Counted from the stretch's first letter, positions 25,314 to 35,232 are shown. The stretch is 64,000 nucleotides of DNA from CAWFFV01 sp963814985 (GCA_963814985.1 CAWFFV010000057.1:372001-436000), one strand, 5' to 3'. Notes: generated by a model not told the origin, from the sequence alone. A program made the numbers and translations.

Positions 25314-26192
25314 TCATTGGATGGGAGGAGGGCAATTCCAGGTTACAGTGACCGTATTCGCTGGTCCTACAAAAGTAAATGTTTTAGTGGCCGGACAACT
25401 GGTAACTGGTATGTCAATCTCGACCGATGTGGTCTGTCCTGGTTGGAGCGTGCCAGTAGACGGTTTGATGGTTATACCTCCGACGCCGTTGCCTGGTGAA
25501 GACCAGGCGAGGCTAAGTTGATTGCTCTGACTGCTACTCAACGACACAAGACAGGAGGAGTAGCTCGGGCTAATTCGTAGTGCATGAAAAGTACAGTTCG
25601 CATTTTCGTCCAGGCTGGTTGGGCTGACTGTTAGCGTGGGCGGTGACTGCACAATGAGTGTGACGAGGACAACAAACTTACTCGATCCATTCATGAATGT
25701 TAGCAGTGATCGATAAGCCCCAACTTTTAACTGTGTACTCAGGACCTCGGCAGAGACCGTCACATTTTGTGTTGCACCGCCATTGAAATTGTCACTCGTT
25801 GGACTGACACTGACCCAGTTGGCGTTCGTTGATACCGATTCAGACCAGGTTCCTGTTGCACCACAATTATTTAACATGAGTGTCTGTGCTGGTGGATTGC
25901 TGATCCCGGCTACTCCTGTGAACGTCAATACGCGAGGAGTGATGCTAATACAACCTGCTTGAACTGTGAATGCAACATTAAGCGTGACGCTTTGAGGGCT
26001 TTGTGCGCTGCTAAAAGTCACTGTTGCGGTGTAGTTGCCTGCTTTAAGGTTCGCGGCCAGTGCACTGACCGTGATAGGTTGTGAATTGGGAGCCTGTACC
26101 TGTCCTGAAGATGTATCAAGTTGTAACCATGGAGCTTGATTGTGGTCCCATGTGGCTGTCCATGTGAGGAGATTTGTCCCTGTTGTGCTCAA
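25314..26192 (-). CDS. BACON/Ig-like repeat protein, C-terminal part of a split gene
   Basis: This 292-residue frame contains about three beta-sandwich modules with the BACON pattern (LLTWTATWDHNQAPWLQLD, LNNCGATGTWSESV, then NWVSVSP). The last module ends NTVTVTWNCPPPIQ. The frame is open a little further upstream than its first Met and reads GPFEQITLSTTG, which is the natural continuation of the zinc-ribbon protein. One indel near 26200 therefore separates two halves of a single surface protein. Such modules bind carbohydrates or act as spacers on cell-surface proteins. Confidence 0.75.
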   Translation of the reverse strand: MSTTGTNLLTWTATWDHNQAPWLQLDTSSGQVQAPNSQPITVSALAANLKAGNYTATVTFSSAQSPQSVTLNVAFTVQAGCISITPRVLTFTGVAGISNPPAQTLMLNNCGATGTWSESVSTNANWVSVSPTSDNFNGGATQNVTVSAEVLSTQLKVGAYRSLLTFMNGSSKFVVLVTLIVQSPPTLTVSPTSLDENANCTFHALRISPSYSSCLVSLSSSQSNQLSLAWSSPGNGVGGITIKPSTGTLQPGQTTSVEIDIPVTSCPATKTFTFVGPANTVTVTWNCPPPIQ

Positions 26193-26194
26193 GG

Positions 26195-27506
26195 TTATCT
26201 GCTCGAAAGGGCCTGATTGTAGCCTTCACTGATTGGGCCAAGAGAGACCATACTGGGATTGACTGTACTCAGGGTCGTTGTGGGTGTGGCTGATGGGGGG
26301 GATGGGGATGGTGAAGCTGTGGGTGTGGTGGTCGCTGTTGGAGTGGGTGTCTGTCCTGGCATAGAAACATTGAAAGAGCGTATCACGCTACGGCTACTGA
26401 ATGATTCCGTAGCCCTGATCGTATGTGTTCCCACACTCCAACTTTTGTCTACTGTAATGGTCACGTCAAAAGTGCCATCACCACTCACTTTGACTGTATT
26501 CTGAGGGTTGGGTATCTGTCCAATGTGTTGTGTGAATGCCCCTAGAGCTACGTTGCTCTGTTCAGTATACGCTAGCTGTGATGGTGCAAGGCCACTGGTG
26601 AAGAGAAGTGGGATCGTGTTATCAAGGACGAGTGTCACAGTGCTGCCCTGAATAAAGTTGCTCCCATGAAGATGGAATGATCCCCCTATGACAACATTTG
26701 TTCCGCTGCTTAATGTCAGCGTAGGGGTAAACACGATAAGGCCCACACCAAAGATACTGGCAAGAATGATTAAGGGTAAGATGACAACAATGAGCCATGT
26801 AAGACAGCCAGATGCGTTTGTTCCCGATGTGGGTTGTGGCGTTGGCGGACCAGACGGTATGGATGATACAGGTGGTACATTGGGTGGTGCAGGTAGTACC
26901 AGAGGTGGGGGAGGCATACCTCCTGGTATTCCTGTGCCAGGAGGGCTATAGAGATTGTTAGGTGTGGGAGGAGTAACCGGTCCTCCACCAGGGTATGGCG
27001 TGCCCTGTACCGTTGGTGCATTTCCCCATTGAGGCGTACCTTGAACGACTGGTGCATCCTTGGCAAATTGTCCATCAGCCAGCAGAAGCAGGGGCGAGCC
27101 TAGTAGAGCGAGACGGCGACGTCTCTCCTCTTCCTCTTCTTCGCTGTGATCTATCACTGTCGCATACTCTGATGCTACCTGTCCTCCAGTGCTCTGAGAG
27201 CCTTGTTGTGGGATAAGGGGTGATGTCTTTAACGTTGTTATAGCATCAGAGGAAGAACGGTCCTGCTGTGGGGAGAGAGGTAATGTCTTTAACATTGCGA
27301 TGGCGTCAGAGGAAGAACGGTCCTGCTGCGGAGAGAGAGGCGATGCACTTAATGTTGTCACGGCATCAGAAGCAGAGATATACTCTGATGGTAGTTCTTT
27401 GATTTCTGTCGGTAACCTATCATGATCACTAGATGCATATCCACATGCCCCGCAGAAGCTAGCATGATCAGGTAGTTTTGATCCACAAGATTCACATGTG
27501 TGCATT
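26195..27506 (-). CDS. Zinc-ribbon, transmembrane, Ig-like protein (N-terminal part of a split gene)
   Basis: The start is the ATG at 27506, ten bases after GGAGG. The cytosolic side begins with a zinc ribbon (CESCGSKLPDHASFCGACGY). It continues with three near-identical Ser-rich repeats (SSDAIAMLKTLPLSPQQDR type, residues about 50-100) and a long Pro/Gly linker. One transmembrane helix lies at about 245-268 (WLIVVILPLIILASIFGVGL). Outside there is an Ig-like domain (FHLHGSNFIQGSTVTLVLDN) and a Pro/Thr stalk. The frame stops at 26195, but BACON modules continue in another frame. The intact protein would be about 730 residues. It is a companion of the kinase gene downstream and may be its partner or substrate, which is inference. 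Confidence 0.78.
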
Positions 27507-27728
27507 TCGGTGCAGCCTCCCAATTCGAGAAATCTATCCCTCTATAAAAAACGAACCAGATGAAAAGATTTATCTTATAAGATTTTACCCCATTAGTACT
27601 TTAAAGCATATAGCGTGTGTCATATTGTCAAGAATCCTCCAGGGAATTTTCACCTGGTCTATTTCAGTTTAGCATAGTTTGTGTTATTTTGCTGTGTCCT
27701 TGCTCACAGAAAAACTATGGAGGGATGC

Positions 27729-29000
27729 TCACTGTGTTCTATCGTCTCGTCCCATTCGATATTTGATATCATAGTTTATAATAAAATCTAGCTCATCAGT
27801 TGTAAATCCGTAATATTTTGCCAATACCCCATCGATCTTATCCAGAATAGGCTTAGAATAGCCCATTCTGTATTCTGCTAGCTCGATGCAATGTCCCTGT
27901 TGCTGCTGCCTTGACCTTGTATTTCTTGTACTCATCCTGGCATGAATCTGAATATCCTCCTCCAGACAGAGCGACAGCAGGGGTAGTTCTGTGATGGTAT
28001 ACAAATCATTCCCTGTTGGGAATTCTTGAACGAGCGCATGGGCGAGATGGAAGCCATCTGAATAGGTAGCAAACCAGATGTAGAAGAGAGAGCTGTTCAT
28101 AAGCGCCATAATGGTACGTGCTGTGAGAGCATCCTGGAGGAAGAGGAATCTGCCATGAGAGGGCTTCATCACCATTCCATTCTTCTTATAAAAGGGAATG
28201 CGGCAGGTTGCTTTCATCCAGTAGTTTGTAGCTTCCTGGTAATAGACAAAATGCTCTGTTTGATGTCTGTGTAGCACGGTGGCTATAGTATCGCCTCTGG
28301 AGCATCTCAGTACTTTTTGTATGATGTTCTCTTGTAGTGGTGACGCGAATTTGGGGAAAACCGGCGGTTTAAGAGCACTTTGGGTAGTGGTATACGAGAT
28401 CTGTTGTATTAAGTGTGGACGCTCTGGTGTATACCAGCGTTGAATGCCGGTGACATGTATGGAGCGTTGTTGTGTTATATCGTGTTTGGCGATCAAGATA
28501 GAGAGTCGTTGGAAAGCACCATCGAATAAGCGACAGGGAAAGATCTCGAAGTTAGAGAGCCAGAGAGGAGCTGTGTTCTGCGTAATCATGGTGCGTAATA
28601 GGCCGAAACGTTTTCCACCACAGATACTCAAGGGAACAACCTGACCCAGGTAACTGCGTCCAGGACGACAGAGGGATAGAGAACGTTCAATGATAGCCGC
28701 ATACAAATTTCCATAACTCTCCGTTGCATACTTGTGTACGGTATACTCTTGCTTGATCCTGTTGTACTCGATATAGGGGGGATTTCCAATAATCACATCA
28801 AAGCCTCCCCGCTTCATAACATCAGGAAACTCCATGAACCAGTGAAATGGCTGATGACTGGTACACCATTGTCTTAAAATATTCTTATAGTCATCTTCGA
28901 TGGGAAATTGATCCAGCATCAATTCCATAGGCTGCTGCCAGGAGAGAGTCGAGATTACCCTGTAAATTTGTAAATGTGGATATATTGAATTCGTGAGCAT
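27729..29000 (-). CDS. Eco57I-type DNA adenine methylase/restriction protein, C-terminal part
   Basis: This 423-residue frame holds the catalytic motif IV IGNPPYIEYN (N6-adenine methylase NPPY type) preceded by FPDVMKRGGFDVI. A long target-recognition-like region follows (YYQEATNYWMKATCRIPF, then FLQDALTARTIMALMNSS). The C-terminal TDELDFIINYDIKYRMG is typical of type IIG/Eco57I-like proteins. Motif I is in the other frame (28891-30321). The two overlap by 110 bases in different frames, so the gene is frameshifted near 28935. No separate restriction nuclease or specificity gene is visible. Confidence 0.82.
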   Translation of the reverse strand: MLTNSIYPHLQIYRVISTLSWQQPMELMLDQFPIEDDYKNILRQWCTSHQPFHWFMEFPDVMKRGGFDVIIGNPPYIEYNRIKQEYTVHKYATESYGNLYAAIIERSLSLCRPGRSYLGQVVPLSICGGKRFGLLRTMITQNTAPLWLSNFEIFPCRLFDGAFQRLSILIAKHDITQQRSIHVTGIQRWYTPERPHLIQQISYTTTQSALKPPVFPKFASPLQENIIQKVLRCSRGDTIATVLHRHQTEHFVYYQEATNYWMKATCRIPFYKKNGMVMKPSHGRFLFLQDALTARTIMALMNSSLFYIWFATYSDGFHLAHALVQEFPTGNDLYTITELPLLSLCLEEDIQIHARMSTRNTRSRQQQQGHCIELAEYRMGYSKPILDKIDGVLAKYYGFTTDELDFIINYDIKYRMGRDDRTQ

Positions 29001-30321
29001 GGATGAAACCGACGAGTGTGTTGCCTGTACGGAGATGGAAATTCAGTGGGGGTAAGGAGTTTACGTCTTCTATCCGTTCAACATCGGTGAGCAGTGCCAG
29101 GAAGAGTAGCAGTTTACAGATCTCCGTAGCTTCCTTCATAACATCCACGCCATACAGATTATTGGTGATGATTGAGGTGAGGATGAAGTGATTACGATCT
29201 TGCTCAGTTTGTCTGAGAAGAACATCGAGACGTGTCTGATCTGGAAATGTGATTGAGGTTGGAAGACGATCAGAACCTTTTATCAGAACCTGTATGCGGT
29301 CGAGGCAGGCAGCATAGAGCGGCTTGAGAGTGTTGAGTGCTGCAAAAAGAAATGCCCCTGTGCCACTGGTAGGATCAAGTACCGTGATTTGTTCGATGCA
29401 TGTGTAGAAGGCCAGAAGCAAATCCAGTTTCTCGCAAGTTAGCAGTACATCCTGGGCGAATTGATGGATGTTGAGATTATGGGTGATGAGGTCATGAATA
29501 TTACAGATTGTTCCTGTTTGGAGCATCGTACGGAGTTGTGCATAGCGTGTGCGTCGTATCTTATATTCTCGTTGTGTCTCTGTTGGTAGAAAATCTGGAT
29601 GTTGTAGTGAAGCAGAAATGTAGCGATCCGGGTTGATTTGTAACAGGTGCCAGATTGCTCCTGGGGCAAAGGCTGCCGGGTATTTTGCTTTGACTGTGTC
29701 GAAGAGGTAAGAGATGATAGTATTCCTGGCAATGTATTCGGTAACATCTTGTCTGGTATAGTAGGCTCCGGCTTGTTTCCGATTAATGTGCCGTTCAAAG
29801 ATATAGGTAAACACATCAGGGGAAAGCTGGTTCTCTGTTTGTGGTGCCTGGGGTGAGGGTTGCCAGCGATAGGTATCAAAAAAGTGGAAAAGTCGGGCGA
29901 AAGCATCGTCTGGTATTTGAATATGCGAATTATTGCCCTCCAATGCGTGTGTTTGGAACAGGTCAAGCGTGGAAATCTTGTCGAGAAGGACCATGAAGGT
30001 GGGATCGAGAGTTGATAGGTGGAGTTCCTGGCAGAAGAGCGGTAACAGATATTGGTGGTAAAACTTGTTTTCTCCTTGATGTTCTTGCACAAACCGCAGA
30101 TGATTGGAGAGATGACAAGGGTCGTTATCAAGGAAGCCTTTGTGCTGAAGAAAATACAGAAACATCAACCGATTGAGCATCAAGTTTGTATAGGATAGAC
30201 GCTCTGTCTCAGAGGAGATACCCTGGATGCTGGTAAGAAATATGGCGCGTTCACTGGTGAAGCGGTGGTAGAAACGCTCGATGATCTGTACTGTTTGGAG
30301 TGCCTGTGTCTTGAGTACCAT
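28891..30321 (-). CDS. Eco57I-type DNA methylase/restriction protein, N-terminal part
   Basis: This 476-residue frame begins with the helical region common to type IIG enzymes (LSYTNLMLNRLMFLYFLQHKGFL). It then has ERHINRKQAGAYYTRQDVTEYI and the AdoMet-binding motif I LDPTSGTGAFLFAAL around residue 320, followed by NNLYGVDVMKEATEICKLLL. Fused with the downstream frame it would be a single protein of about 880 residues combining methylation and perhaps cleavage. No PD-(D/E)xK nuclease site is obvious at the N-terminus, so it may be a methylase of a defence system. If truly broken it is a pseudogene. It is divergent from hen1. Confidence 0.82.
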   Translation of the reverse strand: MVLKTQALQTVQIIERFYHRFTSERAIFLTSIQGISSETERLSYTNLMLNRLMFLYFLQHKGFLDNDPCHLSNHLRFVQEHQGENKFYHQYLLPLFCQELHLSTLDPTFMVLLDKISTLDLFQTHALEGNNSHIQIPDDAFARLFHFFDTYRWQPSPQAPQTENQLSPDVFTYIFERHINRKQAGAYYTRQDVTEYIARNTIISYLFDTVKAKYPAAFAPGAIWHLLQINPDRYISASLQHPDFLPTETQREYKIRRTRYAQLRTMLQTGTICNIHDLITHNLNIHQFAQDVLLTCEKLDLLLAFYTCIEQITVLDPTSGTGAFLFAALNTLKPLYAACLDRIQVLIKGSDRLPTSITFPDQTRLDVLLRQTEQDRNHFILTSIITNNLYGVDVMKEATEICKLLLFLALLTDVERIEDVNSLPPLNFHLRTGNTLVGFIHAHEFNISTFTNLQGNLDSLLAAAYGIDAGSISHRR

Positions 30322-30489
30322 AATTTTATTATTTCCGCTCGATTTTTTGGTGATAAAGTTGATTTTATTGTAGCAAGTGTGTCAAGTACAATTTTAAAAT
30401 AGTTTTTATGGATAGCTCTATTATAGACATGCAATCAGCCTGATGGGTTTTGGTGTGTGGTAAATGTTTCGAAGAAGGTTCTCGTGCGG

Positions 30490-30518
30490 TTGCAAACAAA
30501 ACAGAGCAGTGTTACAAT
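30490..30518 (+). promoter_or_regulatory. Sigma70-like promoter of the hen1-pnkp pair
   Basis: TTGCAA (30490-30495) and TACAAT (30513-30518) are 17 bases apart, leaving a leader of about 110 bases before the hen1 ATG. The rest of the 30322-30637 interval is AT-rich and shows no gene. Confidence 0.55.
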
Positions 30519-30637
30519 CGTTGGGTTATATGGATTGTCTGTTAGGGAAGCCTGTTGTTGCTTTCTCTCGACGAAAACCTACTATTGATTGGCTGCAATA
30601 CTAGTTTCAATACCTGTAAGAATATACAAGGAAATCA

Positions 30638-32032
30638 ATGTTACTAACTATTACAACTACGCATCAACCTGCTACGGATCTAGGTTATCTGCTTCATAAA
30701 AATCCCTCTCGCTTGCAGTCCTTCTCGCTCACTTTTGGCGAGGCTCATGTGTTCTATCCCGAGGCCAGCGTAGAGTGTTGTACTGTTGCCCTCTTACTCG
30801 ACATAAATACGGTGAATCTGGTGCGTGGACGAGATAAGGCTGTGGCATTGGAGCAATACGTTAATGATCGTCCATATGTAGCTTCCTCGTTCCTCAGTGT
30901 GGCAATAGCAGAAGTCTTTGGCACAGCTCTCAATGGGCGTTGTACCTATCGACCAGAACTGATAGATATGCCATTCCCATTGCAGGTGCGACTGACGGCT
31001 GTTCCCTGCCGTGGGGGAGAAACGTGGCTCAAACGCCTCTTTGAGCCACTGGGTTATACGGTAAATGCCACTGCGCACATGCTAGATGAGCAGCATCCTG
31101 AATGGGGTATGAGTCCCTATTTGATGGTCACACTTGCGAAAACTTGTTGTTTGCATGAATTATTGACACATCTCTATGTGCTCATTCCCGTGTTGGATAA
31201 CGACAAACATTACTGGATTGGTGATGACGAGGTAGATAAACTCATCAAACGAGGAAAGGGCTGGTTGGAGACACATCCAGAGCGTGAGCAGATCTCCCAT
31301 CGTTATCTCAAGCACCGACACAATCTTGTCCGTGATGCCCTTGCTCGTCTGATTGCTGAAGAGAAATCTGAGCTGGAAGAGGATAAAGAGTCCACCGAGG
31401 ACGAGCATACTGAGACAGAACAACGCGTCAGTCTGAACGAACAGCGGCTTGGTGCCGTTGTGGCCATGTTAAATCAGCGTGGTGCAAAACGCGTTCTTGA
31501 TCTTGGTTGTGGCGAAGGCAAACTGCTCAAGTTATTGCTGCAAAATCCATCCTTTGAGCATATCCTGGGAGTAGATGTGTCTTATCGTGCCCTGGAGATG
31601 GCCCAGAATCGGCTACATCTGGATCGGTTGCATTCCAGGCAGAAAGAGCGTATTACGTTAATCCATGGTGCGTTAACATATCGCGATAAACGTCTGGAAG
31701 GCTATGATGCTGCGGCAGTTGTTGAAGTGATTGAGCACCTGGACCCACCACGTCTTGCGACCTTTGAGCGTATCCTCTTCGAGTTTCTATATCCGGCTAC
31801 CGTGGTAGTGACAACGCCTAATGCCGAGTATAACGTGAAATTTGAGACGTTACCCGCTGGCAAATTTCGCCATAGGGATCACCGCTTCGAGTGGACCCGG
31901 CAGGAATTCCAGTCCTGGGCAGCGCTTGTGGCGGAACGTTTTGGTTATGTCGTACAGTTTTTACCCATTGGGCCGGAGGATGCCGCTGTAGGATCTCCCA
32001 CGCAGATGGGCGTTTTCTCGCGTAATGTATAA
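30638..32032 (+). CDS. hen1: 3'-terminal RNA ribose 2'-O-methyltransferase Hen1
   Basis: This 464-residue bacterial Hen1 methylates the 2'-OH at the 3' end of a cleaved RNA before Pnkp reseals it, making the repaired site resistant to re-cleavage. The N-terminal half is the Hen1-N domain (LTITTTHQPATDLGYLLHKN, then FGEAHVFYPEAS) that activates the Pnkp ligase. The C-terminal half is the methyltransferase, with VLDLGCGEGKLLKLLL and the Mn-binding EVIEH plus HRFEW motifs. An acidic linker (about 250-270) separates them. Pnkp follows 65 bases downstream, as in known RNA-repair cassettes. Confidence 0.95.
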   Translation: MLLTITTTHQPATDLGYLLHKNPSRLQSFSLTFGEAHVFYPEASVECCTVALLLDINTVNLVRGRDKAVALEQYVNDRPYVASSFLSVAIAEVFGTALNGRCTYRPELIDMPFPLQVRLTAVPCRGGETWLKRLFEPLGYTVNATAHMLDEQHPEWGMSPYLMVTLAKTCCLHELLTHLYVLIPVLDNDKHYWIGDDEVDKLIKRGKGWLETHPEREQISHRYLKHRHNLVRDALARLIAEEKSELEEDKESTEDEHTETEQRVSLNEQRLGAVVAMLNQRGAKRVLDLGCGEGKLLKLLLQNPSFEHILGVDVSYRALEMAQNRLHLDRLHSRQKERITLIHGALTYRDKRLEGYDAAAVVEVIEHLDPPRLATFERILFEFLYPATVVVTTPNAEYNVKFETLPAGKFRHRDHRFEWTRQEFQSWAALVAERFGYVVQFLPIGPEDAAVGSPTQMGVFSRNV

Positions 32033-32097
32033 TAGCCATTTTGCAGAAGATAAGAACAGATTTTTACTGATCTACTTATTCGATTGAGATTGAAGCC

Positions 32098-34665
32098 ATG
32101 AAAATAACCATTCCCGAACTTTCTCTCGTTGTGCTCATCGGTCCATCCGGCTCAGGTAAATCCACCTTTGCCCGTGAGCACTTTAAGCCTACCGAAGTGA
32201 TCTCGTCGGATTTCTGTCGAGGGCTGGTCTCCGACGACGAAAATGATCAATCGGCCACTAAAGATGCCTTTGAAGTACTGCACTTTATTGCTTCTAAGAG
32301 GCTCGCCGCTGGAAAACTGACGGTCATTGATGCTACAAATGTGCAAATTGAAGCTCGTAAACCTCTGTTGGCATTGGCTCGTGAATATCATTGCATGGTT
32401 GTAGCAATTGTGTTTAATCTACCTGAACAGGTTTGCCAGGAGCGTAATCGGCATCGCCAGGATCGTGATTTTGGGCAACATGTTATTCGTCAGCAAGCTA
32501 TGCAGATGCGCAGGTCACTGCGTGGTTTGCGTGATGAAGGCTTTCATCATTTCCACATACTTACTTCGCCAGAACAGATAGAGGCGGTTGAGATCGAGCG
32601 TGAGCGTCTCTGGAATAATCTCAAGCATGAGCATGGTCCCTTCGATATTATTGGTGATGTCCATGGCTGCTTTGATGAGCTGCACACATTGCTCAGGCAG
32701 CTTGGTTATGAGATTGTGGTGCACGATGAAAATGGAGCAACCTTTCACGTGAGTCATCCCCAGCAACGGAAAGTGATCTTCCTGGGTGATTTAGCTGATC
32801 GTGGACCTGCGACGCCTACGGTGTTGCGTCTGGTAATGGATATGGTCTCTTCTGGCAATGCGTTGTGTATACCTGGTAACCATGACATGAAGTTGTTGCG
32901 TAAGCTCAAAGGCAGGGATGTACATATCAGGCATGGTCTGGCGGAGTCGCTGGCACAACTGGAGCAGGAGCCGCCAGAACTCAAAGAGAGAATCATCACC
33001 TTTCTTGATGGCCTGATCAGTCATTATGTGTTGGATGATGGCAAACTTGTGGTTGCTCATGCTGGTCTGAAAGAGTCTATGCAAGGACGTGGTTCGCGTG
33101 GTGTACGCGAGTTTGCGCTGTATGGTGAGACCACAGGAGAAACCGACGAGCTTGGTTTACCTGTTCGCTACAATTGGGCGGCAGAGTATCGGGGAAAAGC
33201 GCTGGTCGTCTACGGTCATACCCCGGTTCCAGAACCCGAATGGCTTAATCGTACCATCAATATCGATACAGGATGTGTCTTTGGTGGCAAGCTGACCGCA
33301 TTACGCTATCCTGAAAAAACCTTGATTTCAGTTGTTGCGGCTCAGACCTATTGTGAGCCAGTGAGACCATTTTTGCCCAAAGATGAGCTGCCTACAACTC
33401 TCACTGTGCAGCAGCAACATGATGATATCCTGGATATGGAAGATGTTTCTGGTAAGCGAATCATCTCAACACGCTTGCTTCGCAATATAACTATTCGCGA
33501 AGAGAACGCAATTGCCGCATTAGAGGTTATGAGTCGCTTTGCCGCGAATCCGAAATGGTTGATCTATCTGCCACCGACGATGTCGCCATGCGAGACAAGT
33601 AAAGAGCCGGGGTTGTTGGAGCATCCCGCTGAGGCTTTTGCCTACTATCGTCGCGAAGGGGTAGAGAAAGTGGTTTGTGAGGAGAAGCATATGGGGTCGC
33701 GTGCGGTGGTCATTGTTTGTCGTGATGAGGGCGTAGCGCGTACGCGTTTTGGGGTGGTTGGGGAAGGAATTGGCATTTGCTATACACGTACCGGGCGGCG
33801 CTTCTTCGACGATAGTGGACTTGAGACTGCAATGTTACAGCGGGTACGAACAGCTCTTGATGTCGCACACTTTTGGGAAAAATTTCAGACCGATTGGGTC
33901 TGTTTGGACTGTGAATTGATGCCGTGGTCGGTGAAAGCGCAATCCTTGCTCCTGCAACAATATGCGGCAGTTGGAGCAGCTTCGCGTATGGCACTGAGTG
34001 AGGCCGTTGCGATGCTGGAGAAGACTACAGAGCGAGATCAGGATGCCGGCTTGCTGCTTGCAAAATATCGTCGTCGGCAAACGTTGGCAGCACAGTATGT
34101 AGATGCTTATCGACAGTATTGCTGGCCTGTGCATTCGGTTACTGATCTTAAGCTTGCCCCATTTCATATTCTGGCAACGCAGGGCGAGGCGCACTTTAGT
34201 AAGGATCATATCTGGCATATGGAGACACTGGCGGAAATCTGCAAAGTTGACGAGCAATTGCTCCTTGCTACTCCATATACCGTTGTGGATGTAACCGATG
34301 CGGCCAGCGTTGAGCAAGGTATTCATTGGTGGGAACTTGTTACCAAACGAGGTGGTGAGGGAATGGTGGTCAAGCCTTTTGATTTTATTATGCGGGGGCC
34401 GCATGGTTTTGTGCAGCCAGCCGTAAAGTGTCGAGGGCCAGAGTATCTGCGTATCATCTACGGACCAGAGTATGATATACTCGAAAATCTGGAACAGCTT
34501 CGTGTCCGAGGGTTGGGAACAAAGCGTTCTCTGGCGATGCGCGAGTTTGCCCTGGGGGTTGAGGCTGTAGAGCGGTTTGTGTATGCTGAACCATTGCGTC
34601 GTGTGCATGAATGTGTCTTTGGGGTACTGGCGCTGGAAAGTGAGCCTGTTGACCCAAGATTGTAG
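32098..34665 (+). CDS. pnkp: Polynucleotide kinase-phosphatase-ligase Pnkp (RNA repair)
   Basis: This 855-residue enzyme heals and seals broken RNA. Three domains occur in order. The 5'-OH kinase has P-loop GPSGSGKST at residues 15-23. The binuclear metallophosphatase (about 180-440) has IIGDVHGCFDE, LGDLADRGP and GNHD, and removes 2',3'-cyclic phosphate or 3'-phosphate. The ligase/adenylyltransferase has nucleophile motif EKHMGSR around residue 530 and EGMVVKP near 760. All key residues are intact and the length is normal. It acts as a heterotetramer with Hen1, encoded just upstream. Such systems counter ribotoxins that cut tRNA. Confidence 0.95.
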   Translation: MKITIPELSLVVLIGPSGSGKSTFAREHFKPTEVISSDFCRGLVSDDENDQSATKDAFEVLHFIASKRLAAGKLTVIDATNVQIEARKPLLALAREYHCMVVAIVFNLPEQVCQERNRHRQDRDFGQHVIRQQAMQMRRSLRGLRDEGFHHFHILTSPEQIEAVEIERERLWNNLKHEHGPFDIIGDVHGCFDELHTLLRQLGYEIVVHDENGATFHVSHPQQRKVIFLGDLADRGPATPTVLRLVMDMVSSGNALCIPGNHDMKLLRKLKGRDVHIRHGLAESLAQLEQEPPELKERIITFLDGLISHYVLDDGKLVVAHAGLKESMQGRGSRGVREFALYGETTGETDELGLPVRYNWAAEYRGKALVVYGHTPVPEPEWLNRTINIDTGCVFGGKLTALRYPEKTLISVVAAQTYCEPVRPFLPKDELPTTLTVQQQHDDILDMEDVSGKRIISTRLLRNITIREENAIAALEVMSRFAANPKWLIYLPPTMSPCETSKEPGLLEHPAEAFAYYRREGVEKVVCEEKHMGSRAVVIVCRDEGVARTRFGVVGEGIGICYTRTGRRFFDDSGLETAMLQRVRTALDVAHFWEKFQTDWVCLDCELMPWSVKAQSLLLQQYAAVGAASRMALSEAVAMLEKTTERDQDAGLLLAKYRRRQTLAAQYVDAYRQYCWPVHSVTDLKLAPFHILATQGEAHFSKDHIWHMETLAEICKVDEQLLLATPYTVVDVTDAASVEQGIHWWELVTKRGGEGMVVKPFDFIMRGPHGFVQPAVKCRGPEYLRIIYGPEYDILENLEQLRVRGLGTKRSLAMREFALGVEAVERFVYAEPLRRVHECVFGVLALESEPVDPRL

Positions 34666-34684
34666 CTGAGCATGGGGGGGATCA

Positions 34685-35061
34685 ATGAAGCTAGCTTTAC
34701 TGCCGGGAACTTTTGCTGTGTGTCGCCTGCTACCTGACCAGGAGGTACCTCATTGGGTATGGAAAGACAAAACCTTTCTCTCTGTCGCGTATACTGATGA
34801 CGAACTCTCCATTGTGTGTTCCCAGTCTTCTGTCCCTCCTGATGTCCACTGCGAGAAGAACTGGAAGGCTATCAAGGTGCAAGGGCCGCTAGATTTCTCT
34901 TTGACTCGGTATTCTGGCCTGCTCTGGCAACTCCTCTTGCGGCAGGTGGAGTTCCTATTTTTGCGGTTTCGACCTTTGATACAGATTATGTTTTATTGAA
35001 AGATGAGGATGTGCTGCAAGCAAAAATGTTATTGGAGCAGCAGGGACATACATTTCTCTGA
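34685..35061 (+). pseudogene. ACT-domain protein, frameshifted
   Basis: The frame starts at 34685 with MKLALLPGTFAVCRLLPDQE, the opening of the small ACT-domain proteins (DUF2241/CASTOR-like) of about 125 residues. After about residue 75 (LDFSLT) the sense passes to another frame reading ATPLAAGGVPIFAVSTFDTD and then YVLLKDEDVLQAKMLLEQQG, ending with TGA at 35061. The net length is not a multiple of three, so one base was gained or lost near 34905. As written, the original frame stops at 34999. ACT domains bind amino acids and regulate metabolism. It follows pnkp by about 20 bases. Confidence 0.75.
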
Positions 35062-35215
35062 TTCCTCAGCGCCATAGGCGCTTCGTAAGCTGTTTAGTAT
35101 GGGTTGTGTCGCTCGTGGCAGAAGGTTGCGGCGCAGTCTTCTGCCACGAGCGACACAACCCATACTAAATGAGAGCAAGCCACCGCAGGTGGCGAGGATA
35201 CCTGAATAGTTTCAT
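35058..35215. repeat. Palindromic intergenic repeat, copy D (complete, inverted)
   Basis: This is the same three-part plan as copy B in reverse order. The mini-hairpin AGCGCCATAGGCGCT lies at 35068-35082. A long palindrome with perfect 32-bp arms (35093-35124 and 35138-35169) follows. The second mini-hairpin GCCACCGCAGGTGGC lies at 35179-35193, followed by CCTGAATAGTT. The central palindrome is unrelated in sequence to copies B and C. Confidence 0.88.
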
Positions 35216-35232
35216 GAAAAAGGAAATATCTT

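Noticed and set aside
27729..35061. Treating 27.7-35 kb as a prophage or integrative element
   Set aside because: No integrase, attachment repeats or phage genes were found around it; composition differs only mildly from neighbours.
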